A stretch of DNA of 64,000 bases from Mucilaginibacter sp. (GCA_030445275.1 JAUCSE010000062.1:1-64000); one strand, 5' to 3'; shown: positions 1 to 8,549, numbered from the stretch's first letter. Notes: a model not told the origin generated them from the letters alone. Made by a program: numbers and translations.

Positions 1-84
1 AGAAACAAACTCATCCTACGAATATTCGCCTGCGTTAATCAAAATAGACCCTATGAAAAAAATTATCAGAAAGTAGTTGCTTAA
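1..84 (+). CDS. IS110-family transposase, C-terminal end only (partial)
   Basis: The first 27 codons of the window are open in frame 1 and end at TAA (82-84). The peptide ends in RIFACVNQNRPYEKNY, which resembles the extreme C-terminus of IS110/IS116/IS902-type transposases of Bacteroidota. The rest of the gene lies outside the window. These enzymes are DEDD transposases that cut and join IS ends without classical terminal inverted repeats. The call rests on a short tail only, so a different transposase family or a remnant is possible. Confidence 0.55.
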   Translation, partial: RNKLILRIFACVNQNRPYEKNYQKVVA

Positions 85-90
85 ATCATA

Positions 91-237
91 GAAATCGAAC
101 GAGGTACGAGGAGAAACTATCTCTTGAACGATAGCGAAAAATCTTATACGGTATGCTATTACGGAGAGCATGGAGCATAAGATTTCTCCTCACCCCAACA
201 CTTTGGCCATCACCGTTCGTCGAAATGACAAGTTTTT
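91..237. repeat. Palindromic interspersed repeat
   Basis: Positions 140-157 and 167-184 form an imperfect inverted repeat (ATCTTAT against ATAAGAT and AGCAT against ATGCT, short loop). Outside it, GAGGAGAAA near 108 mirrors TTTCTCCTC at 182-190. The outer flank ends in TCGTCGAAATGACAAG, a kind of tail seen in intergenic repeats of Sphingobacteriaceae. I see no credible gene here. It may be the 3' flank of the preceding IS110-like element or an independent non-coding repeat. Confidence 0.4.
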
Positions 238-282
238 TATTTCTTCCGAACACATATAGTCTTTTCAGCAACAAACAGCTGC

Positions 283-978
283 TTAACCGGAAATAGCCAG
301 TAAATAATCAAAGCCCGGTTGCGATGAGGCTAAATAATGATTGTTACTGTAGGGTTTTCCCGCTAAACGAATTTGCTGTCCCTGTGATATGCCCTGTAAA
401 TTCACGGTTTGCTGATCAAGTACGGTACCATCAGATTCTAATAGCCGGTAGGCATCCTCCGATATAAGCAGATCATTGTTCAGCTCTTTGGTTTTGGCCT
501 GGAGCCTGGAGGCGATATTCACGGGCAGGCCCATTACTGAAAGCTGTGAGCGCTCATCCAATACAAACTCACCTACAAACACCGTCCCAGCGTGCAGGCC
601 AACACCAATTTCCAACGGGCCACCATGATAAGGCACGGCATAGGCATCATTGAATAGGCTAACCGTTTGAAACATCACTTTAGCGGCCTGGTAAGCATTG
701 TTAACTGCCTCCTGCAAATTGGTTTGTAAGCCAAAAACTGCGTACAGATTGTCGCCCGCAATTTCTACAACCTTGCCCTGAAAGCTTTTAATAACCTGGT
801 TGAACGCGGTAAATAAACGGCGCACCACCTGGATCACCGTTTGGCCAGGTTGCGATTCCATGAGCCCGGTAAAGTTGCGGATATCCAAAAATAAAATGGC
901 CAGCTCCTGTTCGGTATCAGATGGAGTAGCCAGAGCGGCAGGACAGTCGCCATTGAGTATTAAGTATTCATTTTTCAT
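283..978 (-). CDS. Class III adenylate/guanylate cyclase domain protein
   Basis: This 231-residue protein is almost entirely one class III nucleotidyl cyclase catalytic domain. LFLDIRNFT near residues 29-37 carries the first metal-binding Asp. EIAGDNLYAVFG near 67-78 carries the second. VGLHAGTVFVGEF follows, and MGLPVNIASRLQ is the conserved domain tail. Such domains convert ATP or GTP to the 3',5'-cyclic nucleotide. No membrane segment, receiver or sensor domain is attached, so it is a stand-alone cytoplasmic cyclase. Cofactor and substrate residues were not checked, so cAMP versus cGMP cannot be stated. It is monocistronic and read toward the left edge. Confidence 0.85.
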   Translation of the reverse strand: MKNEYLILNGDCPAALATPSDTEQELAILFLDIRNFTGLMESQPGQTVIQVVRRLFTAFNQVIKSFQGKVVEIAGDNLYAVFGLQTNLQEAVNNAYQAAKVMFQTVSLFNDAYAVPYHGGPLEIGVGLHAGTVFVGEFVLDERSQLSVMGLPVNIASRLQAKTKELNNDLLISEDAYRLLESDGTVLDQQTVNLQGISQGQQIRLAGKPYSNNHYLASSQPGFDYLLAISG

Positions 979-2198
979 AACTTCATTGTATATATCTATA
1001 CCAATGTAGACGCTAAGCTCATGAAAACATTTTAAACAAAATGCAATTAATAATAGTCATGATATACAGGTGACCGGAATTAGATTTTGATATGGCAATT
1101 TTTACTTTAAGAGCGAGTTTGGTTTAAAATAGCAGTATTTATAATGCGTATTTGCTACTTGACTAAAAATGATCAAAATGATGAATAAATCATGCTTTTA
1201 GGAGCAAAAAAGCACCAAAATCCAATTAATTTGGACAAAAATGGCAAATATAAAAAATCACAAACAATTGATTTACAGTATATTAAGTAAAAAACAAAAA
1301 GTCTTTAAATAAAATTTTCATAATCATAACTAATTGACCATGAAACACTTACAATAGTCACTTTTAACTTTTTGCTGACTATGGTTAAATTGACTCTTTC
1401 TGACTTAAAGTTCAATCCAAATCATTGCCCCAATCAATGGTGTTCTTTTATTGGGTAGTTTGGTGAATCCAATATTGTAACTTGTTCAGTTTGAAAGAGT
1501 TTATTTTATACAAGCACCGCCCACTCAAGCGGTGCTATATATGCACTATTACCTAATTGATTTATACGTATTATTATACTATTACTATATGGGAAATAAA
1601 GAACGGAGTGTACTTGTTTTAGGATCTAATGCTAAACCCTTAAACAGATTTTTTTAAGTTTTGACCTGATGAATTAGCTTTGAGATTATCAGGCCTTTTT
1701 TGCAATAAGAGGTCTTCTTTATGGTGTTTATTGCGTGAATAATTAAAATTCATCGGAGCGAAAAATGGCAGTGGTATATTTTGCCGGATCAATCCCTTTA
1801 CAAAGTCACGAATAGGGCTCATAAAGCGATATGACCCAATTCTCAAAGATGATATTTGGAACATTGATTGTTGTGTTAATGTGTTCCTAAAATAGATGTT
1901 CCTGCCCTGACAAAATAGTTATATCGAGTTAATTAATAGTCCGGAATAGGCTTTTGAGTTATAACTATCCGTTGGCTATCATAACTTATTTATTGTAAAC
2001 CAAGTTGTAATAATGAAATCCAGAGTTAGAAAGGTAATTTTAACCTTAGTACTAATTTTCTAATATAAAAACAGATTATCGAAGATTTAAGCTAAAAAGT
2101 CTTATGAACTATTAATTAACCCGATATAACTATTTTATTTACCCACACATATATAATTTTGAAACAAATTAATCTTTGTATAAGAAATAACATTTATC
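979..2198. other. Long intergenic region without a convincing gene
   Basis: About 1.2 kb of AT-rich sequence separates the cyclase from the peptidase. A small hairpin sits at 1513-1536 (AGCACCGC pairing with GCGGTGCT, 8-nt loop) without a clear T-tract. A 74-codon minus-strand frame at 1640-1864 has no recognisable domain and no ribosome-binding signal, so I do not call it. TAATTTTG at 2152-2159 fits the Bacteroidota -7 box (TAnnTTTG) and could serve the gene that starts at 2199. Confidence 0.5.
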
Positions 2199-3257
2199 AT
2201 GAACATAAAATACTTTAAGATCATCGTATTATTGGTGATAGCCTCGTTATCAGCCTGTAAACAACCTGAAGTGCAGCAAAAAGCAGCATTAAGCTTAAAC
2301 AACTTCCTGAAAGATACCACAAAGGGTGTACGTACAGGCGGGGTGCAGGTTATCTCTATCAATACCCCCAAAGGAAAGTTCAATGTATGGACAAAAAAAA
2401 TTGGCAATAACCCTAAAATTAAATTGTTACTGCTCAATGGCGGCCCGGGTGGTACTCATGAATATTTTGAATGCATGGAAAGTTTTTTGCCTGCTGAAGG
2501 TATCGAGCTTATTTACTATGATCAGTTGGGCACCGGTAATTCTGATAACCCTAAAGACACGGCGATGTGGAGTTTACCACGTTACGTTGAAGAGGTTGAA
2601 CAGGTAAGACAGGCATTAAAATTGGATAAAGATAATTTTTACCTGCTTGGCCACTCCTGGGGAGGTATTCTTGCTTTAGAATATGCGCTTAAATATCAGC
2701 AAAATTTAAAAGGTCTTATCATATCAAATATGATGGCAAGCGCGCCAGATTATGGAAAATATGCTAATGATGTATTAGCCAAGCAATTTGATCCTAAGGT
2801 ATTGGCACGCATAAAGGCTTTTGAAGCCAAAGGCGATTTTCAGAATCCCGAGTATATGCAGTTGTTATTGCCAAATTATTACGCTAAAAATATTTGCCGG
2901 TTTCCGGTTGAGCAATGGCCAGAACCATTTAACCGTGCTTTTGGTAAAATAAACGAGTCATTATACGTAACCATGCAGGGGCCAAGTGAATTTGGTATTG
3001 CTGGTAAACTGGCTACATGGGATAGAAAAGCTGATCTGCCTAAGATCTCAGTACCCACATTAACTATAGGAGGTAAATATGATACAATGGATCCGGCACA
3101 TATGCAATGGATGGCCACACAGTTTCAAAACGGTAGTTACCTATATTGCGCCAATGGCAGCCACCTAAGTATGTACGATGATCAGGAAACCTATATGAAT
3201 GGATTAATTAAGTTTATAAACGGAGTGGATACAGGTGAGAAAAAGGTGAAATTATAA
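2199..3257 (+). CDS. Proline iminopeptidase-like alpha/beta hydrolase lipoprotein
   Basis: This 352-residue hydrolase of the proline iminopeptidase (peptidase S33) type starts with a lipoprotein signal ending in LSAC, Cys20 being the likely lipidation site. NGGPGG near residue 80 matches the HGGPG oxyanion motif of the family. GHSWGG places the nucleophile at Ser153. The Asp is in GGKYDTMDP and the His in NGSHLS near the C-terminus. It should be anchored facing the periplasm and release N-terminal residues, possibly Pro, from short peptides. It stands alone, with no partner in the same direction. Substrate is inferred from family only, and related proteins also hydrolyse esters. Confidence 0.85.
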   Translation: MNIKYFKIIVLLVIASLSACKQPEVQQKAALSLNNFLKDTTKGVRTGGVQVISINTPKGKFNVWTKKIGNNPKIKLLLLNGGPGGTHEYFECMESFLPAEGIELIYYDQLGTGNSDNPKDTAMWSLPRYVEEVEQVRQALKLDKDNFYLLGHSWGGILALEYALKYQQNLKGLIISNMMASAPDYGKYANDVLAKQFDPKVLARIKAFEAKGDFQNPEYMQLLLPNYYAKNICRFPVEQWPEPFNRAFGKINESLYVTMQGPSEFGIAGKLATWDRKADLPKISVPTLTIGGKYDTMDPAHMQWMATQFQNGSYLYCANGSHLSMYDDQETYMNGLIKFINGVDTGEKKVKL

Positions 3258-3411
3258 AACTTTTTTTGATCAAAAAACAACAAGCCTTATAAAAGTTAAT
3301 AGAATAAAATAGCAGGTTATTTACCGTGAAATTGTCAAGTATTGCGTAGATACTGTCAAGTCGGACGGACAGATGATCCGGAACTTTGTTTCAATAAAAC
3401 GATATAAAGTT

Positions 3412-4038
3412 ATGAAAAAGACTATTCTCATTACCGGCGCATCATCCGGCATAGGCCGGGAGGCAGCTAAACTATTTCAACAAAAGGGATGGAACGTTAT
3501 TGCAACCATGCGTTCACCCGAAAAAGAACTGGAACTTAATCAGCTCAAGGATGTTTTGGTTACCCGCCTCGACGTACAGGATCAATCATCCATCACCGGT
3601 GCCATTGAAGAAGGTATTAGCCGTTTCGGCCGTATTGAGACTCTCGTTAATAATGCAGGTTATGCATTGGTAGGTGTTTTCGAATCAGCTACCCACGAAC
3701 AGATCCACAAACAATTTAACGTAAATCTTTTTGGGTTAATAGATGTTACCCAGGCCATGTTACCATACATGCGCACGCAGGGCAGCGGCACCATCATCAA
3801 TATCTCGTCAATGGGAGGGCAGATAACATTCCCTTTTGGGAGCCTGTATCACAGCACCAAATTCGCTGTGGAAGGGCTCTCAGAATCACTTGCACACGAG
3901 CTCCATTCCTTAGGCATCGCGGTTAAAGTGGTTGAACCTGGCAGTATAGCCACTAACTTCCGCGGCGCAGTTGATATGATAAAAAATGATATTGCCGCTT
4001 ACGATCCCATATTTGCTGGTTTCTTTAAACTGTCGTAA
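3412..4038 (+). pseudogene. SDR oxidoreductase, C-terminally truncated
   Basis: Classical short-chain dehydrogenase core. TGASSGIG binds the cofactor, NNAG follows, and YHSTK supplies the catalytic Tyr and Lys. I chose the ATG at 3412, which directly precedes KKTILITGASS; the upstream ATG at 3373 adds 13 residues that do not fit the family. The product would have 208 residues, whereas close relatives have about 260-280. The frame stops right after PIFAGFFK, and a repeated sequence begins about 20 bp later. The substrate-binding C-terminal helices are therefore missing. It may still be translated but is probably non-functional. Confidence 0.7.
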
Positions 4039-4060
4039 CTTTAGGATGTTTAGCATCCCT

Positions 4061-4188
4061 ATTTTCCGATACAGAAAGTACTTATAATATGATTATCAAT
4101 AACTTACGGGTTTTGAGTAACAAATCAGCAACAAAATTTCCGGCCTTTTTTTAGGACAATTTCACCATTTTGAGATGAGGAAAACTCG
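4061..4188 (+). repeat. Imperfect direct repeat, left copy
   Basis: This 128-bp segment aligns by eye with 6004-6129 in the same orientation. Shared exact blocks are GATACAGAAAGTACT (4068-4082), AGGACAATTTCA (4153-4164) and GGAAAACTCG (4179-4188), joined by stretches of roughly 70-75% identity. It starts about 20 bp after the truncation of the first SDR gene and lies just left of the AbiE pair. A 58-bp relative of its second half lies at 20513-20570. Confidence 0.65.
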
Positions 4189-4247
4189 TTTTCTGGCGGT
4201 AAAAATTCAGTTATAAAACTAAAATTAAAGTCTGATAACTGCAAGGT

Positions 4248-5213
4248 TTATAATTTATCGATATACTCGTAGATTCTTGCCAGCAGCATATCGAAATCCG
4301 GCTGGCCATTGTAATATAACGCAGCCGTGTCCGTATAACGTTTCTTAAAAGAAGCCCTTACTGTTTTATCGCTCAAGAGAAAGCCTTCGTTTTGTTTCAC
4401 CGGGATAACAAAGTCGGGCTTGGGAAAACGTTCTTCTTTGTGTGCCAGATACTCTGGCGTCCCGATGAATGTCTGGACGTCTTCCCGGCCAAGCAGGCTG
4501 TACACATCATAATATTGCCTCATGAAGTTTACGCTGGTATTACCTGTTTCCTTTTCTCTGCGGAATTTCGTCGCGATGGTTTGCAGTTTTTCTACAAACG
4601 TATAGCCAGGGTGATAGCAGGCAATATCCTTTGCACGGTTGTCAATGATGTCGATGCCCTGTGCTATGGCACGGTCATAAGCCCAGGAACTGATGGTTAA
4701 TTTTTCGTTGGGTGTTACCCGGTCAAAACCTGCTTCCAATAGAATTCCTTCCTTTATACCCTCTACCGGATCGATCAGATTGTCGTAAAGCAAACGTATG
4801 CCGCCACTGGAATAAGACTTGGTATTATCGAAGTCCGTATCACGTTCCACCTGCACGATGCCGTCGACCTTGATATCCCCGGCCAGCCAATCATAAAAAT
4901 TCTTACGGGCGGCAACGTTGATCGGCTTTTCATTTTTAGGATTCTCGTTGACTTTTTGGTCTTCTGGCGGTTTGATATGAATATCGATATCTTCCGAAAA
5001 TCGCTCAATAATTTTGTAGCCTTTCGAAAGTGAGGTTCCTCCTTTTAATTCAAAATCATATCCTTGCGACTCTAAACCATACAGCACATGCATGATCCAA
5101 TAGTCCTTTTCGATCAAAGCGGCCTGAATACCCCTTTCGTCTTCCAATATACGAAGCAGTTCCCGAAATTCAGGATGTTGATGAAGATATTCAGCCATAA
5201 GTTGTTTACGCAA
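4248..5213 (-). CDS. AbiEii/AbiGii-family nucleotidyltransferase toxin
   Basis: Toxin of a type IV AbiE toxin-antitoxin pair (321 residues). The nucleotidyltransferase signature is clear: FELKGGTSLSKGYKIIERFS followed directly by EDIDI, giving the GGTSLSK loop and the metal-binding Asp pair near residues 55-80. Characterised AbiEii proteins are GTP-binding nucleotidyltransferases that halt growth, and some abort phage infection. Its start overlaps the end of the antitoxin gene by 8 bp (5206-5213), indicating translational coupling. The pair lies between two direct repeats among broken SDR genes, consistent with acquired DNA. The family call is firm; phage defence is inferred. Confidence 0.9.
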   Translation of the reverse strand: MRKQLMAEYLHQHPEFRELLRILEDERGIQAALIEKDYWIMHVLYGLESQGYDFELKGGTSLSKGYKIIERFSEDIDIHIKPPEDQKVNENPKNEKPINVAARKNFYDWLAGDIKVDGIVQVERDTDFDNTKSYSSGGIRLLYDNLIDPVEGIKEGILLEAGFDRVTPNEKLTISSWAYDRAIAQGIDIIDNRAKDIACYHPGYTFVEKLQTIATKFRREKETGNTSVNFMRQYYDVYSLLGREDVQTFIGTPEYLAHKEERFPKPDFVIPVKQNEGFLLSDKTVRASFKKRYTDTAALYYNGQPDFDMLLARIYEYIDKL

Positions 5214-5778
5214 ACACAGGTGTCAATAAGTGCTTAGCCTTACCGTTCCCGTATCGGTCAAGAGTCTGCCGCAACTCGTTTTTATTCATGCTCCGAGCTT
5301 TGGATAAAACATTAGTTAGTACCTGTTGCTGATCTTCGCCCAATCTGTTTAAGTTACCGGCCAGATCAACGAGTAGAAACTCCGGTGTCAGCTTTTCAGG
5401 AAAATGATGTTTCATCTGAAAATCAAATGTACGATTGCCCAGTTTGAATTTCCCATGTCGTTTATGATTATAAACAGTACGTTGATTATACAGTTGGGTA
5501 GTGCCAACACCTAATGCATTATATAGATTGGGAGATGTCAGTAGAAAACGATCATCTTTTAGGAATGAGCGTACCAAAGCTTCTTCTTCCGGAGGCGTTT
5601 TGCCAAAACTGGAGTTTTTGGGATAATAATAAACACCTTGTGATAATTTTTGTAATATACCCTCTTTTAGTAAAGCATGCAGATGTCTGTCTACTGATCT
5701 CGACCACTGCGTGAGTTCGTCCCGTCGATAAACCTGCCCTTCCTGCAAATGTGTTTTAAGATGTTCCAGCGTCGACAT
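5206..5778 (-). CDS. AbiEi-type antitoxin with N-terminal winged helix
   Basis: Antitoxin partner of the downstream AbiEii toxin (190 residues). The N-terminal ~60 residues read as a winged helix (YRRDELTQWSRSVDRHLHAL, then LQKLSQGVYYYPK). The remainder is the domain found in Bacteroidota AbiEi/DUF6088-like proteins. In characterised systems AbiEi represses its own operon by binding inverted repeats and neutralises the toxin without a stable complex (type IV). A matching imperfect palindrome lies upstream at 5819-5847. It is first in the operon, as expected for an antitoxin. Confidence 0.85.
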   Translation of the reverse strand: MSTLEHLKTHLQEGQVYRRDELTQWSRSVDRHLHALLKEGILQKLSQGVYYYPKNSSFGKTPPEEEALVRSFLKDDRFLLTSPNLYNALGVGTTQLYNQRTVYNHKRHGKFKLGNRTFDFQMKHHFPEKLTPEFLLVDLAGNLNRLGEDQQQVLTNVLSKARSMNKNELRQTLDRYGNGKAKHLLTPVFA

Positions 5779-5818
5779 TTCCTTACTTTTTACAAAGTTG
5801 GTGATAAATCAAAAATAA

Positions 5819-5847
5819 TGCAAGTATTTTTATTTAAAATTCATGCA
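5819..5847. promoter_or_regulatory. Imperfect palindrome upstream of the AbiE operon (candidate operator)
   Basis: TGCAAGTATTTT and AAAATTCATGCA form an imperfect inverted repeat (about 9 of 12 pairs) ending 41 bp before the antitoxin start. On the minus strand CAACTTTG, close to TAnnTTTG, lies between the palindrome and the ATG and could be the -7 box. Autorepression through such repeats is known for AbiEi; here it is inferred. Confidence 0.4.
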
Positions 5848-5955
5848 CTAATGATAACTACAGCTCCTCCTGGCTAATATACAAAACACAAGTTCTCGTC
5901 CCAGCCCATCTCCGGCACCGGTTACAAGAATTAATTTATTTTCGACTTTAATTAT
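5848..5955 (-). pseudogene. SDR N-terminal fragment (inverted scrap)
   Basis: Read on the minus strand, 5952 to about 5875 encodes VENKLILVTGAGDGLGRELV, an unmistakable SDR first strand and glycine-rich cofactor loop. The frame loses family resemblance after about 27 codons and stops at 5848-5850. No ATG precedes it; ATT stands where the start would be. It is the broken end of a third SDR gene, not a piece of either neighbouring SDR. A perfect 11-bp palindrome lies just upstream on the same strand. Confidence 0.6.
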
Positions 5956-5966
5956 GCCTAATAATT

Positions 5967-5995
5967 TATAACTAATTGATAATTAATTAGTTATA
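5967..5995. promoter_or_regulatory. Perfect 11-bp inverted repeat, candidate HxlR-type operator
   Basis: TATAACTAATT (5967-5977) and AATTAGTTATA (5985-5995) are exact reverse complements with a 7-bp spacer. The ACTAA/TTAGT core is the same as in the palindromes around the HxlR gene at 16 kb. It lies 12-15 bp upstream of the inverted SDR scrap, where an operator for that lost gene would be expected. Confidence 0.4.
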
Positions 5996-6003
5996 TCGAT
6001 TAT

Positions 6004-6129
6004 TTGTCCTGATACAGAAAGTACTTTTGAATTGATTATCAGCAAATTATGAGCTTTAGTTACAAATAAGTAACAAAAAATTCGACCTGTTTTAGGACAA
6101 TTTCAGCTCTTTTGGATGTGGAAAACTCG
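6004..6129 (+). repeat. Imperfect direct repeat, right copy
   Basis: Right-hand partner of 4061-4188: GATACAGAAAGTACT at 6011-6025, AGGACAATTTCA at 6094-6105 and GGAAAACTCG at 6120-6129, in the same order and orientation. It ends about 10 bp before the readable start of a truncated SDR gene, mirroring the left copy, which begins next to a truncated SDR. Confidence 0.65.
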
Positions 6130-6141
6130 CCTTTTGGATAG

Positions 6142-6807
6142 CGTTTAGCGAAGATTGAAAACATCTCGGACTTTGCAAAAGGTGTTTTACCGGACAATAT
6201 ATTTAGTACTTTCTATCCGGGGAAAGTCGTCATTAAGGCTTTCAACAGTTCCGCAGAATCTTCCAAATTGAAAGAATACCTGCAGGAAAAATTCGGTGGC
6301 CTGGACGTGCTGATCAATAATGCTGGATCAGCGGTTCCTTATACGCTTGGTATAAACGCTGATTCTGCCCATAAAGCAGTGGGTGAATTTGAAACGAACT
6401 TCTTTTCGGCAATTCGTTTGATTGATGAATTATTGCCATTGTTATCGAAAAGTGCAGAAGGGATCATTGTCAATGTTACATCAATCGTAGCTTTGGTACC
6501 AAAAAGCACTCTTCCCACTTACAGCGCCAGTAAAGCCGCTTTACATGCCTATACGGAGTTGCTGCGTCATGCTTTAAGCAAAAACACGTCGATAAAAGTT
6601 TTCGAATTGATGCCCCCGCTGGTGAACACCGAGTTTTCATCAACCATTGGCGGCGAAAACGGAATTCCACCAAAAGACGTAGCAGACTCTTTACTGGCTG
6701 CCATTGAAAGCAATATCTACGAGGTGCATACTGGCAACACCGCCGGCATATATCAGCTATCCCGGGCAACTACCTACAACGACGCGTTCAAAATGGTAAA
6801 TAAGTAA
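6142..6807 (+). pseudogene. SDR oxidoreductase, N-terminally truncated
   Basis: SDR fragment with LDVLINNAG near the start and YSASK as the catalytic Tyr/Lys pair, followed by a normal C-terminal half and stop (6805-6807). The reading frame is open from just after a TAG at 6139-6141, but the glycine-rich cofactor loop is absent. The only usable start is TTG at 6268, giving 179 residues against roughly 230-250 in the family. Residues encoded before 6268 (RLAKIENISDF) look like the normal region that follows the cofactor loop. The 5' end therefore seems cut by the rearrangement that left the repeat at 6004-6129. It cannot bind NAD(P) in the usual way. Confidence 0.65.
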
Positions 6808-6853
6808 AATCAAATTTTTTTAACACGTAATGCTACCTCAGCATTACTATTGC

Positions 6854-6895
6854 AAAAACCCATAAATGATGTTTTCAAATTATTTATGGGTTTTT
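6854..6895 (+). terminator. Rho-independent terminator after the SDR fragment
   Basis: AAAAACCCATAAAT (6854-6867) pairs perfectly with ATTTATGGGTTTTT (6882-6895) across a 14-nt loop and ends in a T-run. It lies 47 bp after the SDR stop. Confidence 0.8.
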
Positions 6896-6986
6896 CGTGC
6901 TTGCGCATTCTGATTCCTGATAACTATGATTGTAATATCGAACCAAGATTTACGAAAATCATAAAAATGTAAAATGAGCATTGTTA

Positions 6987-7138
6987 GTCACGACTCTCTG
7001 TCTTTCGCATTATGAATGATGGCTTGAACCTAGAGTTTAGATGCAATTTTTTTTATTGCATTTTATAAATGCTTACCTATATAAATATTAAAGATTTGCA
7101 TCAAAGAGAAAGATGGCGAGCTACCGATGAGTCGTGAC
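6987..7138. repeat. Candidate miniature inverted-repeat element (152 bp)
   Basis: GTCACGACTC (6987-6996) and GAGTCGTGAC (7129-7138) are perfect 10-bp terminal inverted repeats. Inner similarity continues patchily (TTTCGC against GCGAG; ATGCAA on both arms). AGCATTGT occurs on both sides, at 6977-6984 and 7144-7151. No coding frame lies inside. It could be a MITE or the remains of a deleted IS; no full-length parent is visible in this window. The rest of the 6808-7277 gap holds only the terminator. Confidence 0.4.
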
Positions 7139-7277
7139 AGTCAAGCATTGTAAGCTGTTGGATATTAGATAGATCGGGAAGCAATTATATTCCTCGACGA
7201 GATGGTCAATGACTCCAGAATGTCCAGATATAAATAAAATGCAAGCCAAAGGAATGTTAATCATTTGCAAAAAAGAT

Positions 7278-8549
7278 CTACTGTATCATTGGCTCCTCGG
7301 CAATAATGACCGATCGTTTAAGCTGTGCGCGTTTTTTGACTAGGTTATTTACACGCCACATTAAGCCGATGCTGCCAAGCGATATCACCACAATTACATA
7401 GCCCACAATATTGTAATGCTGTAATGGTGCACCTTTAGTTGCCTGGGTAACAATTTTACCGGTAACTATAGCAGCAAATCCACCGGCAATTTGATTAAAC
7501 GAAGAATTGATGCTCATGAATGCCCCACGGTCGGCCATATCAGGTATGGCGCTGGTCAGGGCTGATGATGGGATCGCGCGGCTCATAATACCTATCATCA
7601 TCAGGATATTAGAAACTATTACCCAAGGTAGAGGTGTTAAACTTAAATTGGTGTAAAATACGCAAGTTATCATCATCAACAATGAGGCTACGACGAAGAT
7701 CTTGAATTTGTCTATCATATCGCTGATCTTACCAATGAATGGCATCACAACCAATGAGCTAACACCGGATACCATTAACAGCATGGTCAATTGCGCATAG
7801 TTTACACCAAGATTATTTACTGCGAAAGCACTGCCTAATGGAATAATCATAAAACCACCCATTGAAAGGAGAGCAGTAGATGTGAACGCGATCCGATAAT
7901 TGCTATTCATAAGGGTTTTCCCTAAGTGCGCAAAAGCCGATTTATTGTGTTGAACAGCCAAATGCGCTATAATTGGTTTTATGTACATGGCAATAGCTAT
8001 AGCTATCAAAATGCTTAAGGCAGCTACCATCCAAAACGGCGCTTCCCAATCCCACAGAGTTGCCATGTAAATGCCGATAGGTACACCCAAAACTTGACTG
8101 GCACCGAAACCCATTTGTACAAAACTCATGACTTGTCCGCGTTTCTGCATCGGGAACACATCTGTTATAATAGTCATTGAAATAGAGCCAATAACACCGC
8201 CGAACAAGCCCGTGATAATACGCGCAGCAATCAAGGCTACATAGCTATGCGCCAATCCGCAGAAAATGGTGCCGATGATAAAACCGCAGTAAAAGAATAA
8301 CAACAGTTTTTTACGGTCGAACCTATCGGCAAATGCAGCCGTTAATAAACCGCTGATACCTGCACTAATAGCATAGCCCGATACGGCCACACCAAATGCA
8401 GATGGTTTTAGCGACAGCGATTTCATCAACATATCACCAAGAGGCGACATCACCATGAAATCCAATATCACGGTGAACTGGGTGATAGCCAATATAAATA
8501 TTACAAATTTTTGGTAGCCGGTTAACGGTACCGATTTTTCTGTTTTCAT
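7278..8549 (-). CDS. MFS transporter, DHA1-like efflux permease
   Basis: Major facilitator superfamily permease of 423 residues, the usual size for a 12-helix member. The first helix region is FVIFILAITQFTVILDFMV. A motif-A-like loop FADRFDRKKLL lies between helices 2 and 3, and RIITGLFGGVIGS follows in helix 4-5. This layout fits proton-driven drug/sugar efflux permeases of the AraJ/DHA1 group in the inner membrane. It is the last gene of a minus-strand run with an AraC regulator and a quinone-type oxidoreductase. Efflux of a toxic compound handled by the oxidoreductase is a reasonable inference. Substrate is unknown. Confidence 0.85.
   Translation of the reverse strand: MKTEKSVPLTGYQKFVIFILAITQFTVILDFMVMSPLGDMLMKSLSLKPSAFGVAVSGYAISAGISGLLTAAFADRFDRKKLLLFFYCGFIIGTIFCGLAHSYVALIAARIITGLFGGVIGSISMTIITDVFPMQKRGQVMSFVQMGFGASQVLGVPIGIYMATLWDWEAPFWMVAALSILIAIAIAMYIKPIIAHLAVQHNKSAFAHLGKTLMNSNYRIAFTSTALLSMGGFMIIPLGSAFAVNNLGVNYAQLTMLLMVSGVSSLVVMPFIGKISDMIDKFKIFVVASLLMMITCVFYTNLSLTPLPWVIVSNILMMIGIMSRAIPSSALTSAIPDMADRGAFMSINSSFNQIAGGFAAIVTGKIVTQATKGAPLQHYNIVGYVIVVISLGSIGLMWRVNNLVKKRAQLKRSVIIAEEPMIQ

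Noticed and set aside
1640..1864. 74-codon minus-strand frame in the long intergenic region
   Set aside because: No domain, no ribosome-binding signal and no conserved-looking composition; chance frame.
3412..6807. The two SDR pieces as halves of one gene split by the AbiE cassette
   Set aside because: Both pieces contain their own NNAG and YxxxK motifs, so they overlap rather than complement each other and must come from two different genes.
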